Part shown: positions 16,113 to 25,497 of the stretch, in pieces
How the letters are laid out: every line of letters starts with the position of its first letter
Numbering within the stretch: the first letter of the stretch is position 1
From: Stenotrophomonas rhizophila
GTDB taxonomy: Bacteria > Pseudomonadota > Gammaproteobacteria > Xanthomonadales > Xanthomonadaceae
DNA: 64,000 nt
Reading direction: 5' to 3'
Assembly: GCF_007667275.1 (NCBI RefSeq)
Contig: NZ_VDQT01000005.1
Span: 1 to 64,000, forward strand
Translations under genes and position numbers: made by a program
Notes under the pieces: generated by a model
Seen by the model: the letters and a program-made list of their open reading frames with translations, nothing else
Databases searched by the model: none
Told to the model about the DNA's origin: nothing

Positions 16113-17723
16113 ATGGCGCATACCGCAGTTGATCACGACGGGCATCACGGGCATCAACAGTCGTTCTTCGAGCGTTGGTTCTTCTCGACCAACCACAAGG
16201 ACATCGGCACGCTGTATCTGCTCTTCAGCTTCATCATGTTCATCATCGGTGCGGCGATGAGCGTGATCATCCGCGCCGAACTGATGCAGCCCGGTCTGCA
16301 GTTCGTGAAGCCGGAAACCTTCAACCAGCTCACCACTGTGCATGCGCTGGTGATGATTTTCGGCGGCGTGATGCCGGCCTTCGTCGGCCTGGCCAACTGG
16401 ATGATCCCGCTGCAGGTGGGCGCGCCGGACATGGCGCTGCCGCGCATGAACAACTGGTCGTTCTGGCTGCTGCCGGTGGCCTTCAGCCTGCTGCTGCTCA
16501 CCTTCGCGCTGCCCGGCGGCGCCCCGGCCGGTGGCTGGACGCTGTACCCGCCGCTGTCGCTGCAGGGGGGCTACAACGTGGCGTTCACCGTGTTCGCGAT
16601 CCACGTGGCCGGCATCAGTTCGATCATGGGCGCGATCAACATCATCGCCACCGTGCTCAACATGCGCGCCCCGGGCATCGACCTGCTGAAGATGCCGATC
16701 TTCTGCTGGTCCTGGCTGATCACCGCGTTCCTGCTGATCGCGGTGATGCCGGTGCTGGCCGGTGCGGTGACCATGCTGCTCACCGACAAGTTCTTCGGCA
16801 CCAGCTTCTTCAACGCCGCCGGCGGCGGCGACCCGGTGATGTTCCAGCACATCTTCTGGTTCTTCGGCCACCCGGAGGTGTACATCATGATCCTGCCGGC
16901 CTTCGGCGTGGTCAGCGAGATCATCCCCACCTTCAGCCGCAAGCCGCTGTTCGGCTACCAGGCCATGGTCTACGCCATCGCCGCCATCGCGTTCCTGTCG
17001 TTCATCGTCTGGGCCCACCACATGTTCACCGTGGGCATGCCGCTGGGCGGCGAAATCTACTTCATGTTCGCCACCATGCTGATCTCCATCCCGACCGGGG
17101 TGAAGGTGTTCAACTGGGTGAGCACCATGTGGCGCGGTTCGCTCACCTTCGAAGCGCCGATGCTGTGGGCGGTGGCCTTCGTCATCCTGTTCACCATCGG
17201 CGGTTTCTCCGGCCTGATGCTGGCCATCGTGGTGGCCGACTTCCAGTACCACGACACCTACTTCGTGGTCGCGCACTTCCATTACGTGCTGGTCACCGGC
17301 GCGGTGTTCGCGCTGATCGCCGCGGTGTACTACTGGTGGCCGAAGTGGACCGGGCGGATGTACAGCGAGTTCTGGGCCAAGGTGCACTTCTGGTGGTCGA
17401 TCGTGTTCGTGAACCTGCTGTTCTTCCCGCAGCACTTCCTGGGCCTGGCCGGCATGCCGCGGCGCATTCCCGATTACAGCGTGGCCTTCGCCGACTGGAA
17501 CCTGATCAGCTCGATCGGTGCGTTCGGCATGTTCGTCACCCCGTTCATGATGGCCGCGATCCTGATCGCGTCGCTGCGCAACGGCGAAAAGGCGGCCGAT
17601 CGTTCGTGGGAGGGCGCACGTGGGCTGGAGTGGACGGTGCCGTCACCGGCCCCGGCGCATACCTTCACCGTGCCGCCGACCATCCGCCCGGGCGACCTGG
17701 CCCACGACGACATCACCCATTGA
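16113..17723 (+). CDS. coxA: Cytochrome c oxidase subunit I (aa3 type)
   Basis: This is the catalytic subunit, carrying heme a, heme a3 and CuB, with 12 transmembrane helices in 536 residues. Visible ligands and channel residues include TTVHALVMIFGG (heme a His), WFFGHPEVYIMILPAFG with the CuB His and cross-linked Tyr (about 252-256), WAHHMFTVG (~300) and VAHFHYVLVTGAVFAL (heme a3 and heme a His, ~387-389). The HPEVY glutamate of the D-channel is present, so this is an A-type proton-pumping oxidase. The ATG at 16113 starts MAHTAVDHDGHHGHQQ, a His-rich leader. Confidence 0.98.
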   Translation: MAHTAVDHDGHHGHQQSFFERWFFSTNHKDIGTLYLLFSFIMFIIGAAMSVIIRAELMQPGLQFVKPETFNQLTTVHALVMIFGGVMPAFVGLANWMIPLQVGAPDMALPRMNNWSFWLLPVAFSLLLLTFALPGGAPAGGWTLYPPLSLQGGYNVAFTVFAIHVAGISSIMGAINIIATVLNMRAPGIDLLKMPIFCWSWLITAFLLIAVMPVLAGAVTMLLTDKFFGTSFFNAAGGGDPVMFQHIFWFFGHPEVYIMILPAFGVVSEIIPTFSRKPLFGYQAMVYAIAAIAFLSFIVWAHHMFTVGMPLGGEIYFMFATMLISIPTGVKVFNWVSTMWRGSLTFEAPMLWAVAFVILFTIGGFSGLMLAIVVADFQYHDTYFVVAHFHYVLVTGAVFALIAAVYYWWPKWTGRMYSEFWAKVHFWWSIVFVNLLFFPQHFLGLAGMPRRIPDYSVAFADWNLISSIGAFGMFVTPFMMAAILIASLRNGEKAADRSWEGARGLEWTVPSPAPAHTFTVPPTIRPGDLAHDDITH

Positions 17724-17730
17724 GGCGCGC

Positions 17731-17859
17731 ATGCAGGACATGACCGACCCAGACTTCATCCAGCGCCGTAAACGCGCCCGCCGCACCGCGCTGTGGGTGG
17801 GCGCGGTGGCCGTGCTGGTCTATGTGGGCTTCATCCTGAGCGGGGTGCTGGGCAGATGA
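17731..17859 (+). CDS. Small single-span cytochrome oxidase-associated protein
   Basis: A 42-residue protein with a basic N-terminus ([10 protein letters not shown]) and one transmembrane helix ([21 protein letters not shown]). It begins 7 bp after coxA, and its TGA overlaps the ATG of ctaG (ATGA at 17856-17859), so it is clearly translated within the operon. Tiny membrane proteins at this position occur in many proteobacterial cox operons and are thought to help assembly; the exact function is not established. Confidence 0.88.
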   Translation: MQDMTDPDFIQRRKRARRTALWVGAVAVLVYVGFILSGVLGR

Positions 17860-18446
17860 GCGCACCGCGCCCCGCCACGCCCGCGCCGCATGCCGGGCTT
17901 CCGCGCCTGATCGGGGTGGCGGTGGCGGTGTTCGTGCTGACCTTCTCGCTGGTGCCGCTGTACCGGATCGCCTGCGAAAAGGTGTTCGGCGTGCGCCTGG
18001 AGCGCGGGCCGGGCGCCGACGCGAGCGGCGCCCCGGCGGCCGCCCGGCGCACCGTGCGGGTGGAATTCGACGGCGGGGTCAATTCGAAACTGCCGTGGGC
18101 GTTCCATCCCGAGCAGTTGAGCATGGACGTGGTGCCCGGCGAGCTCAACGAGGCGCTGTACTACGCGCGCAACGACAGCGACCGCCCGCTGGTGGGCAGC
18201 GCGGTGCCGTCGGTGGCACCGGCCAAGGCCTCGGGCTACTTCAGCAAGACCGAATGCTTCTGCTTTACCGCGCAGACCCTGGTGGCCGGCGAGAAACGCG
18301 ACATGCCGGTGCGTTTCATCGTCGACCCCGACCTGCCGGCCAACATCAAGACCATCACCCTGTCCTACACGTTCTACAAGAACGACGCGCTGTCGGCGCA
18401 GCTGGCCACGGCAGCTCCGCCGGCCACCGCGCGCTCGGCACCCTGA
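17856..18446 (+). CDS. ctaG: Cytochrome c oxidase assembly protein CtaG/Cox11
   Basis: Cox11 delivers copper to the CuB site of subunit I. The 196-residue protein has one N-terminal transmembrane helix ([21 protein letters not shown]) and a periplasmic immunoglobulin-like domain. The conserved copper-binding pair is in [14 protein letters not shown] (CFC, ~132), and the later motif [12 protein letters not shown] is typical. It overlaps the preceding small gene by four bases and is followed 20 bp later by coxC. Confidence 0.96.
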   Translation: MSAPRPATPAPHAGLPRLIGVAVAVFVLTFSLVPLYRIACEKVFGVRLERGPGADASGAPAAARRTVRVEFDGGVNSKLPWAFHPEQLSMDVVPGELNEALYYARNDSDRPLVGSAVPSVAPAKASGYFSKTECFCFTAQTLVAGEKRDMPVRFIVDPDLPANIKTITLSYTFYKNDALSAQLATAAPPATARSAP

Positions 18447-18466
18447 TACGTACCTGGATACCGACC

Positions 18467-19345
18467 ATGGCCGCACAGCACAGCCCCGACGCCAACGTGT
18501 ACTTCGTGCCCACCCACAGCAAGTGGCCCTTCGTCGGTTCCATCGCGATGATGGTCACCATGGTGGGCGTGGCCAGCTGGCTCAACGACGCCGGGTGGGG
18601 CAAGTGGACCTTCTACGCCGGCCTCGCGATGCTGGTGCTGACCCTGTTCTGGTGGTTCAGCGACGTCGTGCGCGAATCGCAGGCGGGCCATTACAACCGC
18701 CAGGTCGACGGTTCGTTCCGCATGGGCATGGTGTGGTTCATCTTCTCGGAGGTGATGTTCTTCGGTGCCTTCTTCGGCGCGCTGTTCTACACCCGCACCC
18801 TGGGCCTGGCTTGGCTGGGCGGCGCCGGCGACGGTGTGATGACCAATGAACTGCTGTGGGATGGCTACTCGGCCGCCTGGCCGACCAACGGTCCCGGCGC
18901 CATCGGTGGCCACTTCCAGACCATTCCGGCCTGGGGCCTGCCGCTGATCAACACCCTGATCCTGCTGACCTCCGGCGTCACCCTGACCATCGCCCACCAC
19001 GCGCTCAAGGCCGGCCACCGGCGCCAGCTGCTGGTGTGGCTGGGCATCACCGTGCTGCTCGGCATCTTCTTCCTCACCCTGCAGGCCGAGGAGTACATCC
19101 ACGCCTACAAGGAACTGAACCTCACCCTGGGCTCGGGCATCTACGGGTCCACGTTCTTCATGCTCACCGGCTTCCACGGCGCGCATGTGCTGCTGGGTAC
19201 GATCATGCTGATGGTGATGTGGCTGCGCGCGGCGAAGGGCCACTTCACCCGCGACAACCACTTCGGCTTCGAAGCGGCGGCGTGGTACTGGCACTTCGTC
19301 GACGTGGTCTGGCTGATGCTGTTCCTGTTCGTCTACGTGCTGTAG
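18467..19345 (+). CDS. coxC: Cytochrome c oxidase subunit III
   Basis: A 292-residue seven-helix subunit that stabilises the catalytic core. Family hallmarks are visible: VWFIFSEVMFFGAFFGALFYTR (helix III with the conserved Glu), TLQAEEYIHAYKELNLTLGSGIYGSTFFMLTGFHGAHVLLGT, and the C-terminal YWHFVDVVWLMLFLFVYVL. The ATG at 18467 gives MAAQHSPDANVYFVPTHSKWP, a typical subunit III start. Last gene of the rightward structural operon before a convergent small gene. Confidence 0.97.
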   Translation: MAAQHSPDANVYFVPTHSKWPFVGSIAMMVTMVGVASWLNDAGWGKWTFYAGLAMLVLTLFWWFSDVVRESQAGHYNRQVDGSFRMGMVWFIFSEVMFFGAFFGALFYTRTLGLAWLGGAGDGVMTNELLWDGYSAAWPTNGPGAIGGHFQTIPAWGLPLINTLILLTSGVTLTIAHHALKAGHRRQLLVWLGITVLLGIFFLTLQAEEYIHAYKELNLTLGSGIYGSTFFMLTGFHGAHVLLGTIMLMVMWLRAAKGHFTRDNHFGFEAAAWYWHFVDVVWLMLFLFVYVL

Positions 19346-19354
19346 CCGCCGGCG

Positions 19355-19573
19355 TCACCCGCCGATGCCATGCGGCTTGATCCAGCCGCCGTAGATGCCG
19401 ATGGCCACCAGCACGATCAGCGCCACCGAGACCGCGATGCGGCGGGTGAGCGCATTGACGGTGCGCTTGGTCTGACCGCGGTCGACCAGCAGGTAGTACA
19501 GCCCGGCGCCCAGATTCCAGACGATGACGATCAGAAACGCGATTACCAGCAGGGTCTTCAACGAATCATTCAT
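19355..19573 (-). CDS. DUF2909-like twin-span membrane protein
   Basis: A 72-residue protein with two transmembrane helices (LKTLLVIAFLIVIVWNLGAGLYYLLV and RIAVSVALIVLVAIGIYGGWI) joined by a basic loop DRGQTKRTVNALTRR. Similar twin-helix proteins lie antisense between coxC and SURF1 in other gammaproteobacteria. It is convergent with coxC (9 bp apart) and divergent from the SURF1 gene (57 bp). The role is unknown, probably oxidase related by location. Confidence 0.85.
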   Translation of the reverse strand: MNDSLKTLLVIAFLIVIVWNLGAGLYYLLVDRGQTKRTVNALTRRIAVSVALIVLVAIGIYGGWIKPHGIGG

Positions 19574-19630
19574 GCGCGGCTCAAGGGCAGGGCGGGTACG
19601 CCTATCTGACCGCGTTTCGACGGCGTTGTC

Positions 19631-20368
19631 ATGATGCGCCAGCACACGCGCCTGATCGGCTGGGTGGCTGCCGTGCTGGTGATCGTGGCGTTCTCCCAGC
19701 TGGGCCGCTGGCAGCTGCAGCGCATGCACGAGAAACAGGCCCTGCTGGACCAGCAGCTGCCTGCTCGGGCGCAGTCGCTGACCCTGGCCGACGCGCAGGC
19801 CGCGCCGCCGCAGCTGCGCTGGGTGGAGGACGAGGGCCGGTTCCTGTCCGGCACCGTGCTGCTCGACAACCAGATCCGCGCAGGGCGCGCCGGGATCAAG
19901 GTCTACCAGCCCTTCCGCAGCGCCGCCGGCGCCCACGTGCTGGTCGACCTCGGCTGGCTGCCGATGCCTGCCGACCGCCAGCTGCCCCCGATCACCCCGC
20001 GTGAGGGGGCCGCGCGCATTGCCGGCCTGCTCGCACCGCCCCCGGCCACCGGCATCGCGCTTGGTCCGGCATTGACCCCTGCAGCACGGCCTGATGTATG
20101 GCTGGCCAACCGCATTCCGCCCGACGAGGTGGCCGCCGCGCTGAAGCTGCCCGCGCGCAGCCTGCGCATCCCGGTGCTGCGCCTGGACCCGGCACTGCCC
20201 GGCGGCCATGCGCGCGACCTGGACCTGCTGCCCAACACCCTGCCGCCCAGCCGTCACCTGGGTTACGCGGTGCAGTGGTTCGGCCTGGCCCTGACCGTGC
20301 TGATCGTCGCCCTCGTCCTCGAATGGCGCTCCCGCCGCCATCCCGCGCGCGACCCTCCCCACCGGTAG
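19631..20368 (+). CDS. SURF1-family cytochrome oxidase biogenesis protein
   Basis: SURF1 assists heme a insertion into subunit I. The 245-residue protein has the diagnostic topology of one N-terminal helix (LIGWVAAVLVIVAFSQLGRWQLQRMHEK, containing the SURF1 signature LGxWQLxR) and one C-terminal helix (GYAVQWFGLALTVLIVALVLEW with the QWFxLA motif), around a periplasmic domain with VLVDLGWLP. Two adjacent ATGs (19631/19634) could serve as start. Its stop codon TAG is the TAG of a GTAG repeat head. Confidence 0.95.
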   Translation: MMRQHTRLIGWVAAVLVIVAFSQLGRWQLQRMHEKQALLDQQLPARAQSLTLADAQAAPPQLRWVEDEGRFLSGTVLLDNQIRAGRAGIKVYQPFRSAAGAHVLVDLGWLPMPADRQLPPITPREGAARIAGLLAPPPATGIALGPALTPAARPDVWLANRIPPDEVAAALKLPARSLRIPVLRLDPALPGGHARDLDLLPNTLPPSRHLGYAVQWFGLALTVLIVALVLEWRSRRHPARDPPHR

Positions 20369-20388
20369 CGCCGGCCGTTGGCCGGCCC
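20365..20388 (+). repeat. SMAG/REP element supplying the SURF1 stop codon
   Basis: GTAG at 20365-20368 followed by CGCCGGCCGTTGGCCGGC. The TAG at 20366-20368 terminates the SURF1 gene. Confidence 0.9.
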
Positions 20389-20450
20389 ACGCAGGCCCAA
20401 ACCGTCCGCGCCGCCGGCACGCCCCACCCAACCATGAGAAAATCCCACGC

Positions 20451-21026
20451 ATGAATGCCATCACCCCGGAACAGCTGAAGGCCCGCAACCGTGGCCGCTG
20501 GACCCTGGTCGCGCTGTTCGGCCTGTTCTTCGGCGCGATGGCGTTGGCCGGCGTACTGCGCTTCTCCGGCTGGCAGCCGGCCGCCCACCGCAATACCGGG
20601 CAGATGCTGCAACCGCCGGTGGACGCGCGCGCGCTGCCGCCCACCCTGGCCAGCGGCGATGCCTACCCGTGGAATCCCGATGCGCACGTCTGGCGCATCC
20701 TGGTGGCGCCCGCGCCAAACTGCGCCGCCGAGTGCGTCACTTTGTCGCAGGGATTGGGCAAGGTGTGGCAGCTGTTCGGCCATAGGGCGGATAATGTCGA
20801 GATCCTGTGGCTGGGTACGCCGCCGGCCGAGGCACAGGGCCTTCCCGCCCTGCGCGTGCTGGCCCCCCAGCCGAGCCTGCGCGCCGCCCTGCCCGCCGTG
20901 GATGACGCCGCCGGCACGCCCGTGTATGTGATCGATCCGAATGGGTTCGTGATCATGCGATATGCGCCGGGATTCGAATTGGCCGGTCTGCGCAAGGACA
21001 TGGCCACGCTGTTGAAACTGAAGTGA
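20451..21026 (+). CDS. Membrane-anchored protein of the heme A locus, thioredoxin-fold/Sco-like
   Basis: A 191-residue protein with one N-terminal transmembrane helix (WTLVALFGLFFGAMALAGVLRF) and a periplasmic domain. APNCAAECVTLSQGLGKVWQLFG and the ending GTPVYVIDPNGFVIMRYAPGFELAGLRKDM resemble the thioredoxin fold of Sco proteins (DP.G.....Y), with two cysteines spaced C-x3-C as in Sco copper sites. The conserved distal Sco histidine is not evident. It lies between SURF1 and ctaA and is spaced 10 bp from ctaA, so an accessory assembly role is likely but inferred. Confidence 0.8.
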   Translation: MNAITPEQLKARNRGRWTLVALFGLFFGAMALAGVLRFSGWQPAAHRNTGQMLQPPVDARALPPTLASGDAYPWNPDAHVWRILVAPAPNCAAECVTLSQGLGKVWQLFGHRADNVEILWLGTPPAEAQGLPALRVLAPQPSLRAALPAVDDAAGTPVYVIDPNGFVIMRYAPGFELAGLRKDMATLLKLK

Positions 21027-21036
21027 GTTCCGTTTG

Positions 21037-22260
21037 ATGAACCCCACCGCGCGCCCGGCGCTGCATCGCAATTTCCACCGTCTGGCGTGGTTCGCCCTGA
21101 TCATGACGGCCAGCACGATCATGTTCGGTTCGTTCGTGCGCCTGTCCGATGCCGGCCTGAGCTGCCCGGACTGGCCGACCTGCTATGGCCGCGTCACCTG
21201 GCCGCAGCATGCGCAGGAGGTGATCGGCCACGAGGCGGCGAAGATCCGCCCGCTGGAAACGCACAAGGCGTGGCGCGAACAGGTGCACCGTTTCCTGGCC
21301 GGTGCGCTGGGCATTGAAATCCTCACCCTGGCGCTGCTCGCCGTGCGCCGGCGCAACTGGGGCACTACCGCAGTGGTCACCGCGTGCGTACTGGTGGCCA
21401 CCGGCATACCGCTGTACATGCTGGGGCACCACGTCCCGGCTAGCATCTTGGCCATCACCGGCGAGGTGATCCTGCTGGTCGCCGCACTGCGCTGGAACAA
21501 CATCGACCTGGCGCGCGCAGCGTTGCTGACCTTGGCGGTGGTGATCTTCCAGGCCCTGTTGGGCATGTGGACGGTGACCCTGCTGCTCAAACCCATCGTG
21601 GTGATGGGCCACCTGCTGGGCGGCATGCTGATGTTCGGCCTGCTGGTCTGGATGGCGTGGCGTGCTACGCACATGCCGATCACCCTGGTCGAAGCGCCGA
21701 AGCTGAAATGGCTGCTGCGCATTGGCGTGGCGGTACTGGTCGCGCAGATCGCGCTGGGCGGCTGGGTGAGCGCCAACTACGCGGCGCTGGCCTGCGGTGG
21801 CGGCAGTGCCTCGCTGGACAACTTCCCGCGCTGCGTGAGCCAGTGGTGGCCGCCGCACGATTTCAAGGAAGGCTTCACCCTGTGGCGTGGCATCGGCGTG
21901 GATTACGAAGGGGGCGTGCTCGACGGCGCCTCGCGCATCGCGATCCAGATGGCGCACCGCATGTTCGCGGTGGTGGTGGCGGTGTACCTGCTGTGGCTTG
22001 CGCTGCGCCTGTACCGGCTGCCGAGCATGCGCGGCTGGGCCAGCGCGCTGGGCCTGCTGGTGCTGCTGCAGATCACCCTGGGCATCCTCAACGTGAAGCT
22101 GGCGGTGCCGCTGGAAGTGGCGGTGGCACACAGCGGTGGCGCGGTGGCGTTGCTGTTCGTGCTGGTGACCCTGCTGGCGCGGTTGCGCGAACCCGCAGCG
22201 GAGAGCAGCCGGCCAGCGGTCGGCGCTGGCGTGGACCTGGCCGACCGGGGCGTGGGTTGA
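21037..22260 (+). CDS. ctaA: Heme A synthase (CtaA/COX15)
   Basis: Converts heme O to heme A by oxidising its C8 methyl group. The 407-residue, eight-helix protein has paired heme-binding histidines in each half ([19 protein letters not shown] and [17 protein letters not shown], plus MGHLLGGML and [11 protein letters not shown]). The N-terminal loop [16 protein letters not shown] holds the extracytoplasmic cysteine pair. The start is the ATG at 21037 (a TTG sits just upstream in frame). The middle loop between helices 4 and 5 is extended (~residues 245-300). Confidence 0.96.
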   Translation: MNPTARPALHRNFHRLAWFALIMTASTIMFGSFVRLSDAGLSCPDWPTCYGRVTWPQHAQEVIGHEAAKIRPLETHKAWREQVHRFLAGALGIEILTLALLAVRRRNWGTTAVVTACVLVATGIPLYMLGHHVPASILAITGEVILLVAALRWNNIDLARAALLTLAVVIFQALLGMWTVTLLLKPIVVMGHLLGGMLMFGLLVWMAWRATHMPITLVEAPKLKWLLRIGVAVLVAQIALGGWVSANYAALACGGGSASLDNFPRCVSQWWPPHDFKEGFTLWRGIGVDYEGGVLDGASRIAIQMAHRMFAVVVAVYLLWLALRLYRLPSMRGWASALGLLVLLQITLGILNVKLAVPLEVAVAHSGGAVALLFVLVTLLARLREPAAESSRPAVGAGVDLADRGVG

Positions 22261-22264
22261 TCCG

Positions 22265-23158
22265 ATGACCAGCAACGTTCGCCAGTATTGGGATCTGACC
22301 AAGCCGAAAGTGGTGGCACTGATCGTGTTCACCGCGCTGGTGGGCATGTTCCTGGCCATTCCCGCGCTGCCCACCGCCGAGCAGGCGCTGCGTGGCGCGC
22401 TGGGGTTCCTGGGCATCTGGCTGGCCGCCTCGGCGGCCGCGGCGATCAACCAGCTGCTGGACGCGCAGATAGACGCGCAGATGGCGCGCACTTCATGGCG
22501 ACCGCTGGTGGTGGGCAAGGTCAAGCCGTGGCAGGTGCTGGTGTTCGCCGGCGTGCTGATCGTGCTGTCGATGACCATCCTGGTGCTGTGGGTGAACGTC
22601 ATCACCGCGGTGCTGACCTTCGCTTCGCTGATCGGCTATGCGGTGATCTACACCGTGTATCTCAAGCGCGCGACCTCGCAGAACATCGTCATCGGCGGCC
22701 TCGCTGGCGCGACCCCGCCGTTGCTGGGCTGGGCGGCGATCACCGGCATGCAGGGTCCGTGGGACTGGGCCTATGCCTCGCTGCTGGTGCTGATCATCTT
22801 CATCTGGACCCCGCCGCATTTCTGGGCGCTGGCGATCTTCCGCCGCGAGGATTACGCCAAGGCCAAGATCCCGATGCTGCCGGTCACCCACGGCGTCGCG
22901 TATACCCGCAAGTCCATCCTGGTCTATTCGATCATCCTTGCCATCGTCAGCCTCCTGCCTACCGTGGTCGGCATGAGCGGGCTGTTCTACCTGGGCGGCG
23001 CGGTGGTGCTCAACGCCGTGTTCGTCTGGTACGCCTGGCGCATGCTGAACCCGCCGGACGAGCTGTTCTCAATGAAGATGTTCGGCTACTCAATCGTCTA
23101 CCTGATGGCACTGTTCGCCTTCCTGATGGTGGACCACTGGATGCTGCCGTTCCTGTGA
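22265..23158 (+). CDS. ctaB: Protoheme IX farnesyltransferase (heme O synthase)
   Basis: Adds a farnesyl tail to protoheme to form heme O, the substrate of CtaA encoded just upstream (4 bp gap). The 297-residue UbiA-family protein has about nine helices. The prenyl-diphosphate sites are [12 protein letters not shown] (N-x3-D-x3-D) at about residue 62 and the second loop around [14 protein letters not shown] at ~200. TSWRPLV follows the first motif, close to the family's TxxRP signature. Last gene of the oxidase locus. Confidence 0.97.
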   Translation: MTSNVRQYWDLTKPKVVALIVFTALVGMFLAIPALPTAEQALRGALGFLGIWLAASAAAAINQLLDAQIDAQMARTSWRPLVVGKVKPWQVLVFAGVLIVLSMTILVLWVNVITAVLTFASLIGYAVIYTVYLKRATSQNIVIGGLAGATPPLLGWAAITGMQGPWDWAYASLLVLIIFIWTPPHFWALAIFRREDYAKAKIPMLPVTHGVAYTRKSILVYSIILAIVSLLPTVVGMSGLFYLGGAVVLNAVFVWYAWRMLNPPDELFSMKMFGYSIVYLMALFAFLMVDHWMLPFL

Positions 23159-23230
23159 GCTTCCTGCGCCGGCCTTGAATCCGAAAATCGCGTCGCCATT
23201 GCTTCCATGACCCCAACAGGACGTGATGGT

Positions 23231-24055
23231 ATGAAGCGATGGCTCTGGATGGCCGTGATGGTGGCTTCGATGATGTACGGCACCGTCTGCGCCGCGCCCG
23301 CAATGCGCGTGGAGGACACTGCCACGCAGATCATGACCTTCGCAGGCGACCACCGGCTGGTGATGCTGGGCGAATACCACGGCACCGCCGAGACACCGCT
23401 GCTGGTGGCCGACCTGATGGAGCGCTACAGCCGCGACGACGCACCCGTGCGGCTGGGCGTGGAGCTTCCGATGAGCGAGAACGCCGCGCTTGCGCGTTAC
23501 CTCCGCTCCAACGGCGATGCGGATGCGCGGGCGGCACTGCGCACCTCGCCGTTCTGGCGGGTGAAGGACGACCAGCACGACGGCCGCCGCAGCCGCGACA
23601 TGCTGGCATTGATCGAAACGCTGCGCGTGCTGCGCCTGCAGGGACGCGATATCGGCGTGGCCGGCTATGACATTGAAATCAGCGCGTACGACAGCGATGT
23701 GGATCGCGATGCGGCGATGGCCACCCACCTTCGCCAGCAGTTCAGCGCATTGCCGACCGGAACGCGGATGTTGGTGCTCACCGGCAACGTGCACGCAATG
23801 CGCCACCCCTTTGCGGACGCGCCACCGGAGATGAAGCACCGCACCATGGCGTCGTACCTGCTGGACCTGCCGCTGTACAGCGTGCGCGTGGAAGCGCTGC
23901 ATGGGCAGTTCTGGGGCTGCATGGTGCCCTGCCGAGCGCTCACGCTGATTGAGCGTCCGGAACAAGATCCAGTCGCCGAAACCGGCGTGAATCGGTCCTA
24001 TGACGTGTGGGTGTATCTGCCCGAGCTGAGCGTGGGGACGCTGACAGATCCGTAG
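23231..24055 (+). CDS. Secreted ChaN/Tiki-superfamily-like protein
   Basis: A 274-residue exported protein (signal MKRWLWMAVMVASMMYGTVCAAP). Two motifs stand out: VMLGEYHGTAETPLLV near the N-terminus and LVLTGNVHAMRHPF around residue 185. The GE.HG and GN.HA pair is characteristic of the erythromycin esterase/ChaN/TraB-Tiki fold, which uses Glu/His residues for heme binding or hydrolysis. ChaN lipoproteins bind heme, which would suit the adjacent heme A genes, but no lipobox is present. I chose 23231 over the upstream ATG at 23207 because AGGA precedes it. The function is inferred from motifs only. Confidence 0.78.
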   Translation: MKRWLWMAVMVASMMYGTVCAAPAMRVEDTATQIMTFAGDHRLVMLGEYHGTAETPLLVADLMERYSRDDAPVRLGVELPMSENAALARYLRSNGDADARAALRTSPFWRVKDDQHDGRRSRDMLALIETLRVLRLQGRDIGVAGYDIEISAYDSDVDRDAAMATHLRQQFSALPTGTRMLVLTGNVHAMRHPFADAPPEMKHRTMASYLLDLPLYSVRVEALHGQFWGCMVPCRALTLIERPEQDPVAETGVNRSYDVWVYLPELSVGTLTDP

Positions 24056-24086
24056 GGTGGCCGAATCCGGACGCCGCGGTGCCTCG

Positions 24087-24111
24087 GTAGGGTCGCTTCC
24101 CAAACGACCGC
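24087..24111 (+). repeat. Single arm of the GTAGGGTCG composite repeat
   Basis: GTAGGGTCGCTTCCCAAACG at 24087 is the left arm of the 148-bp composite element found at 56190 and elsewhere. Here only one arm plus a remnant of the inner GGCATGACC (near 24136) remains. The rest of the 24056-24333 gap holds no gene that I can support. Confidence 0.75.
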
Positions 24112-24333
24112 ACGCAGACCCGACCAGCGCGGTAAGGCATGACCTTTGCCGGAGTTCGGCCTTGCAGGCGCCGTTAGGTTTGCGCTTCTCCGAATGCTTC
24201 AGGTAAGGAAACCGCGTGCCTGTCCGTCAGACAACTCGGTTGCTGTGGATACCTGGACCCGTGCCGCAATTTCTCATCGCGCAGCTGCGTATACAGATGT
24301 TGCGAGATGTCTCGCAACCATCAGGGAGCAACA

Positions 24334-24708
24334 ATGAGATTGCCGCGCTGCGCAGGCGCAGGACTACTTTTGGTGAGCATGCTGTCCACCAATGAAGCCG
24401 CCGCCGAAGTAAAGGCCCTCAGCCGTGCCAACTGTCTTGGCTTCGTCAACGAATCCGTGACCTATGATCGCCCTTTGTTCAGGAACATCCAAGGCTCGGC
24501 TGCAAGCAGACACATTCCACAAGGAAACATCCATCCCAAGCACAACCTCGGAGCGCCGAACAACGGAGGGTTTTCATGGCGCTTCAGAGCCGGCGATCAG
24601 TCAGATCCTGAGCGAATGCTTGTTCGGGGTTACCACACCTGGATCCTGGATCGGCTACCGTATGTGCGGCACACCGCCGTCGTTGACTGTGCTCTGACGG
24701 AGTGGTGA
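24334..24708 (+). CDS. Small secreted protein of unknown function, first of a pair
   Basis: A 124-residue protein with a signal peptide (MRLPRCAGAGLLLVSMLSTNEAAA). The mature part has two cysteines (RANCLGFVNES and VVDCALTEW), likely a disulphide linking both ends, and is unusually rich in N, H, R and aromatic residues (NIHPKHNLGAPNNGGFSWRFRAG, RGYHTWILDRLPYVRHT). GGGAG lies seven bases before the ATG. Codon use is less GC-biased than the neighbours, suggesting horizontal acquisition. It is followed after 5 bp by a second secreted-protein gene, so they form an operon. I do not recognise the family. Confidence 0.8.
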   Translation: MRLPRCAGAGLLLVSMLSTNEAAAEVKALSRANCLGFVNESVTYDRPLFRNIQGSAASRHIPQGNIHPKHNLGAPNNGGFSWRFRAGDQSDPERMLVRGYHTWILDRLPYVRHTAVVDCALTEW

Positions 24709-24713
24709 TCGGT

Positions 24714-25451
24714 ATGAAAATTAAATACGCAATCACGTTGATGGCCGCTGCATTTCCAACATGGTCGGCATCGCCGCCCACTGAATCAGTCGACGCGGTG
24801 GGCCAATGGCTCAACGATCGGGTAATGCGTGCAGCCGAACTGGATAGCGAGGTGGGTGCGAGAGGGCTCGATGAAGGGGTCTACAGGCTCATCCCATTGG
24901 CCGAGTTGGATGCTCCGGAGCCCGTCAAGGACTATTTCCGCGAGCAGATCCGGCGCAGCCGATCCGGTGTGGAAAAGGTCGAGCGAGACTCGATACCTTC
25001 CCTAGAGGCGCTGTTCAATGCGGTTCCGAAAACACAGAGATCGGATGCAATCCTGCGCCAGCGACTGCCAAATCCGCCCAGTACGCTTCAGGGGACATTG
25101 CTGGGCGCCGCTGAAGTCATAGGCATGGAGCCAACGGGTGCTATCGATGGCGTGAAGTCTTCCGGGCTCTCACGCTTCTTCCGTCTTGGCGGGATCGGTA
25201 TCGTTGAGTTCAACGAGGAGAATTTCCGCGTACCGGGGGGCGTCATTGAAGCCTTTGTCGAGGCGCAGAACACCGAAATCAAAGGCGTGCCTGGTCAGCT
25301 GGATATGTCCATGGACGACCAAGGGCGCGGGCAGGTAGTGTTGGTGTGGGCGGGCAAAGACAAACTGTACAAGTTGATCGCCACTGGGAACGACGACGTG
25401 CAGCGCAAAGCAGACGTGTTGAAGGAGATTGCGCGATCGATCGTGGACTGA
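24714..25451 (+). CDS. Secreted or periplasmic protein of unknown function, second of a pair
   Basis: A 245-residue protein with an N-terminal signal (MKIKYAITLMAAAFPTWSAS), then a helical segment (SVDAVGQWLNDRVMRAAELDSEVGARGLDEGVYRL) and a C-terminal part that alternates strands and ends in a helix (DDVQRKADVLKEIARSIVD). No catalytic motif or lipobox was seen. It begins 5 bp after its partner's stop and shares its lower GC content. No homologous family came to mind; an effector/inhibitor or adhesin/chaperone pair is conceivable, but nothing in the sequence decides this. Confidence 0.78.
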   Translation: MKIKYAITLMAAAFPTWSASPPTESVDAVGQWLNDRVMRAAELDSEVGARGLDEGVYRLIPLAELDAPEPVKDYFREQIRRSRSGVEKVERDSIPSLEALFNAVPKTQRSDAILRQRLPNPPSTLQGTLLGAAEVIGMEPTGAIDGVKSSGLSRFFRLGGIGIVEFNEENFRVPGGVIEAFVEAQNTEIKGVPGQLDMSMDDQGRGQVVLVWAGKDKLYKLIATGNDDVQRKADVLKEIARSIVD

Positions 25452-25497
25452 GTCGGCAGGGCGTTCAACATCGACCCCGCCCGAGAATGCGTTCGAC

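Noticed and set aside
24146..24337. Small open frame upstream of the secreted pair
   Set aside because: No ribosome binding site or recognisable sequence, and it overlaps repeat-derived DNA and the next gene's leader.
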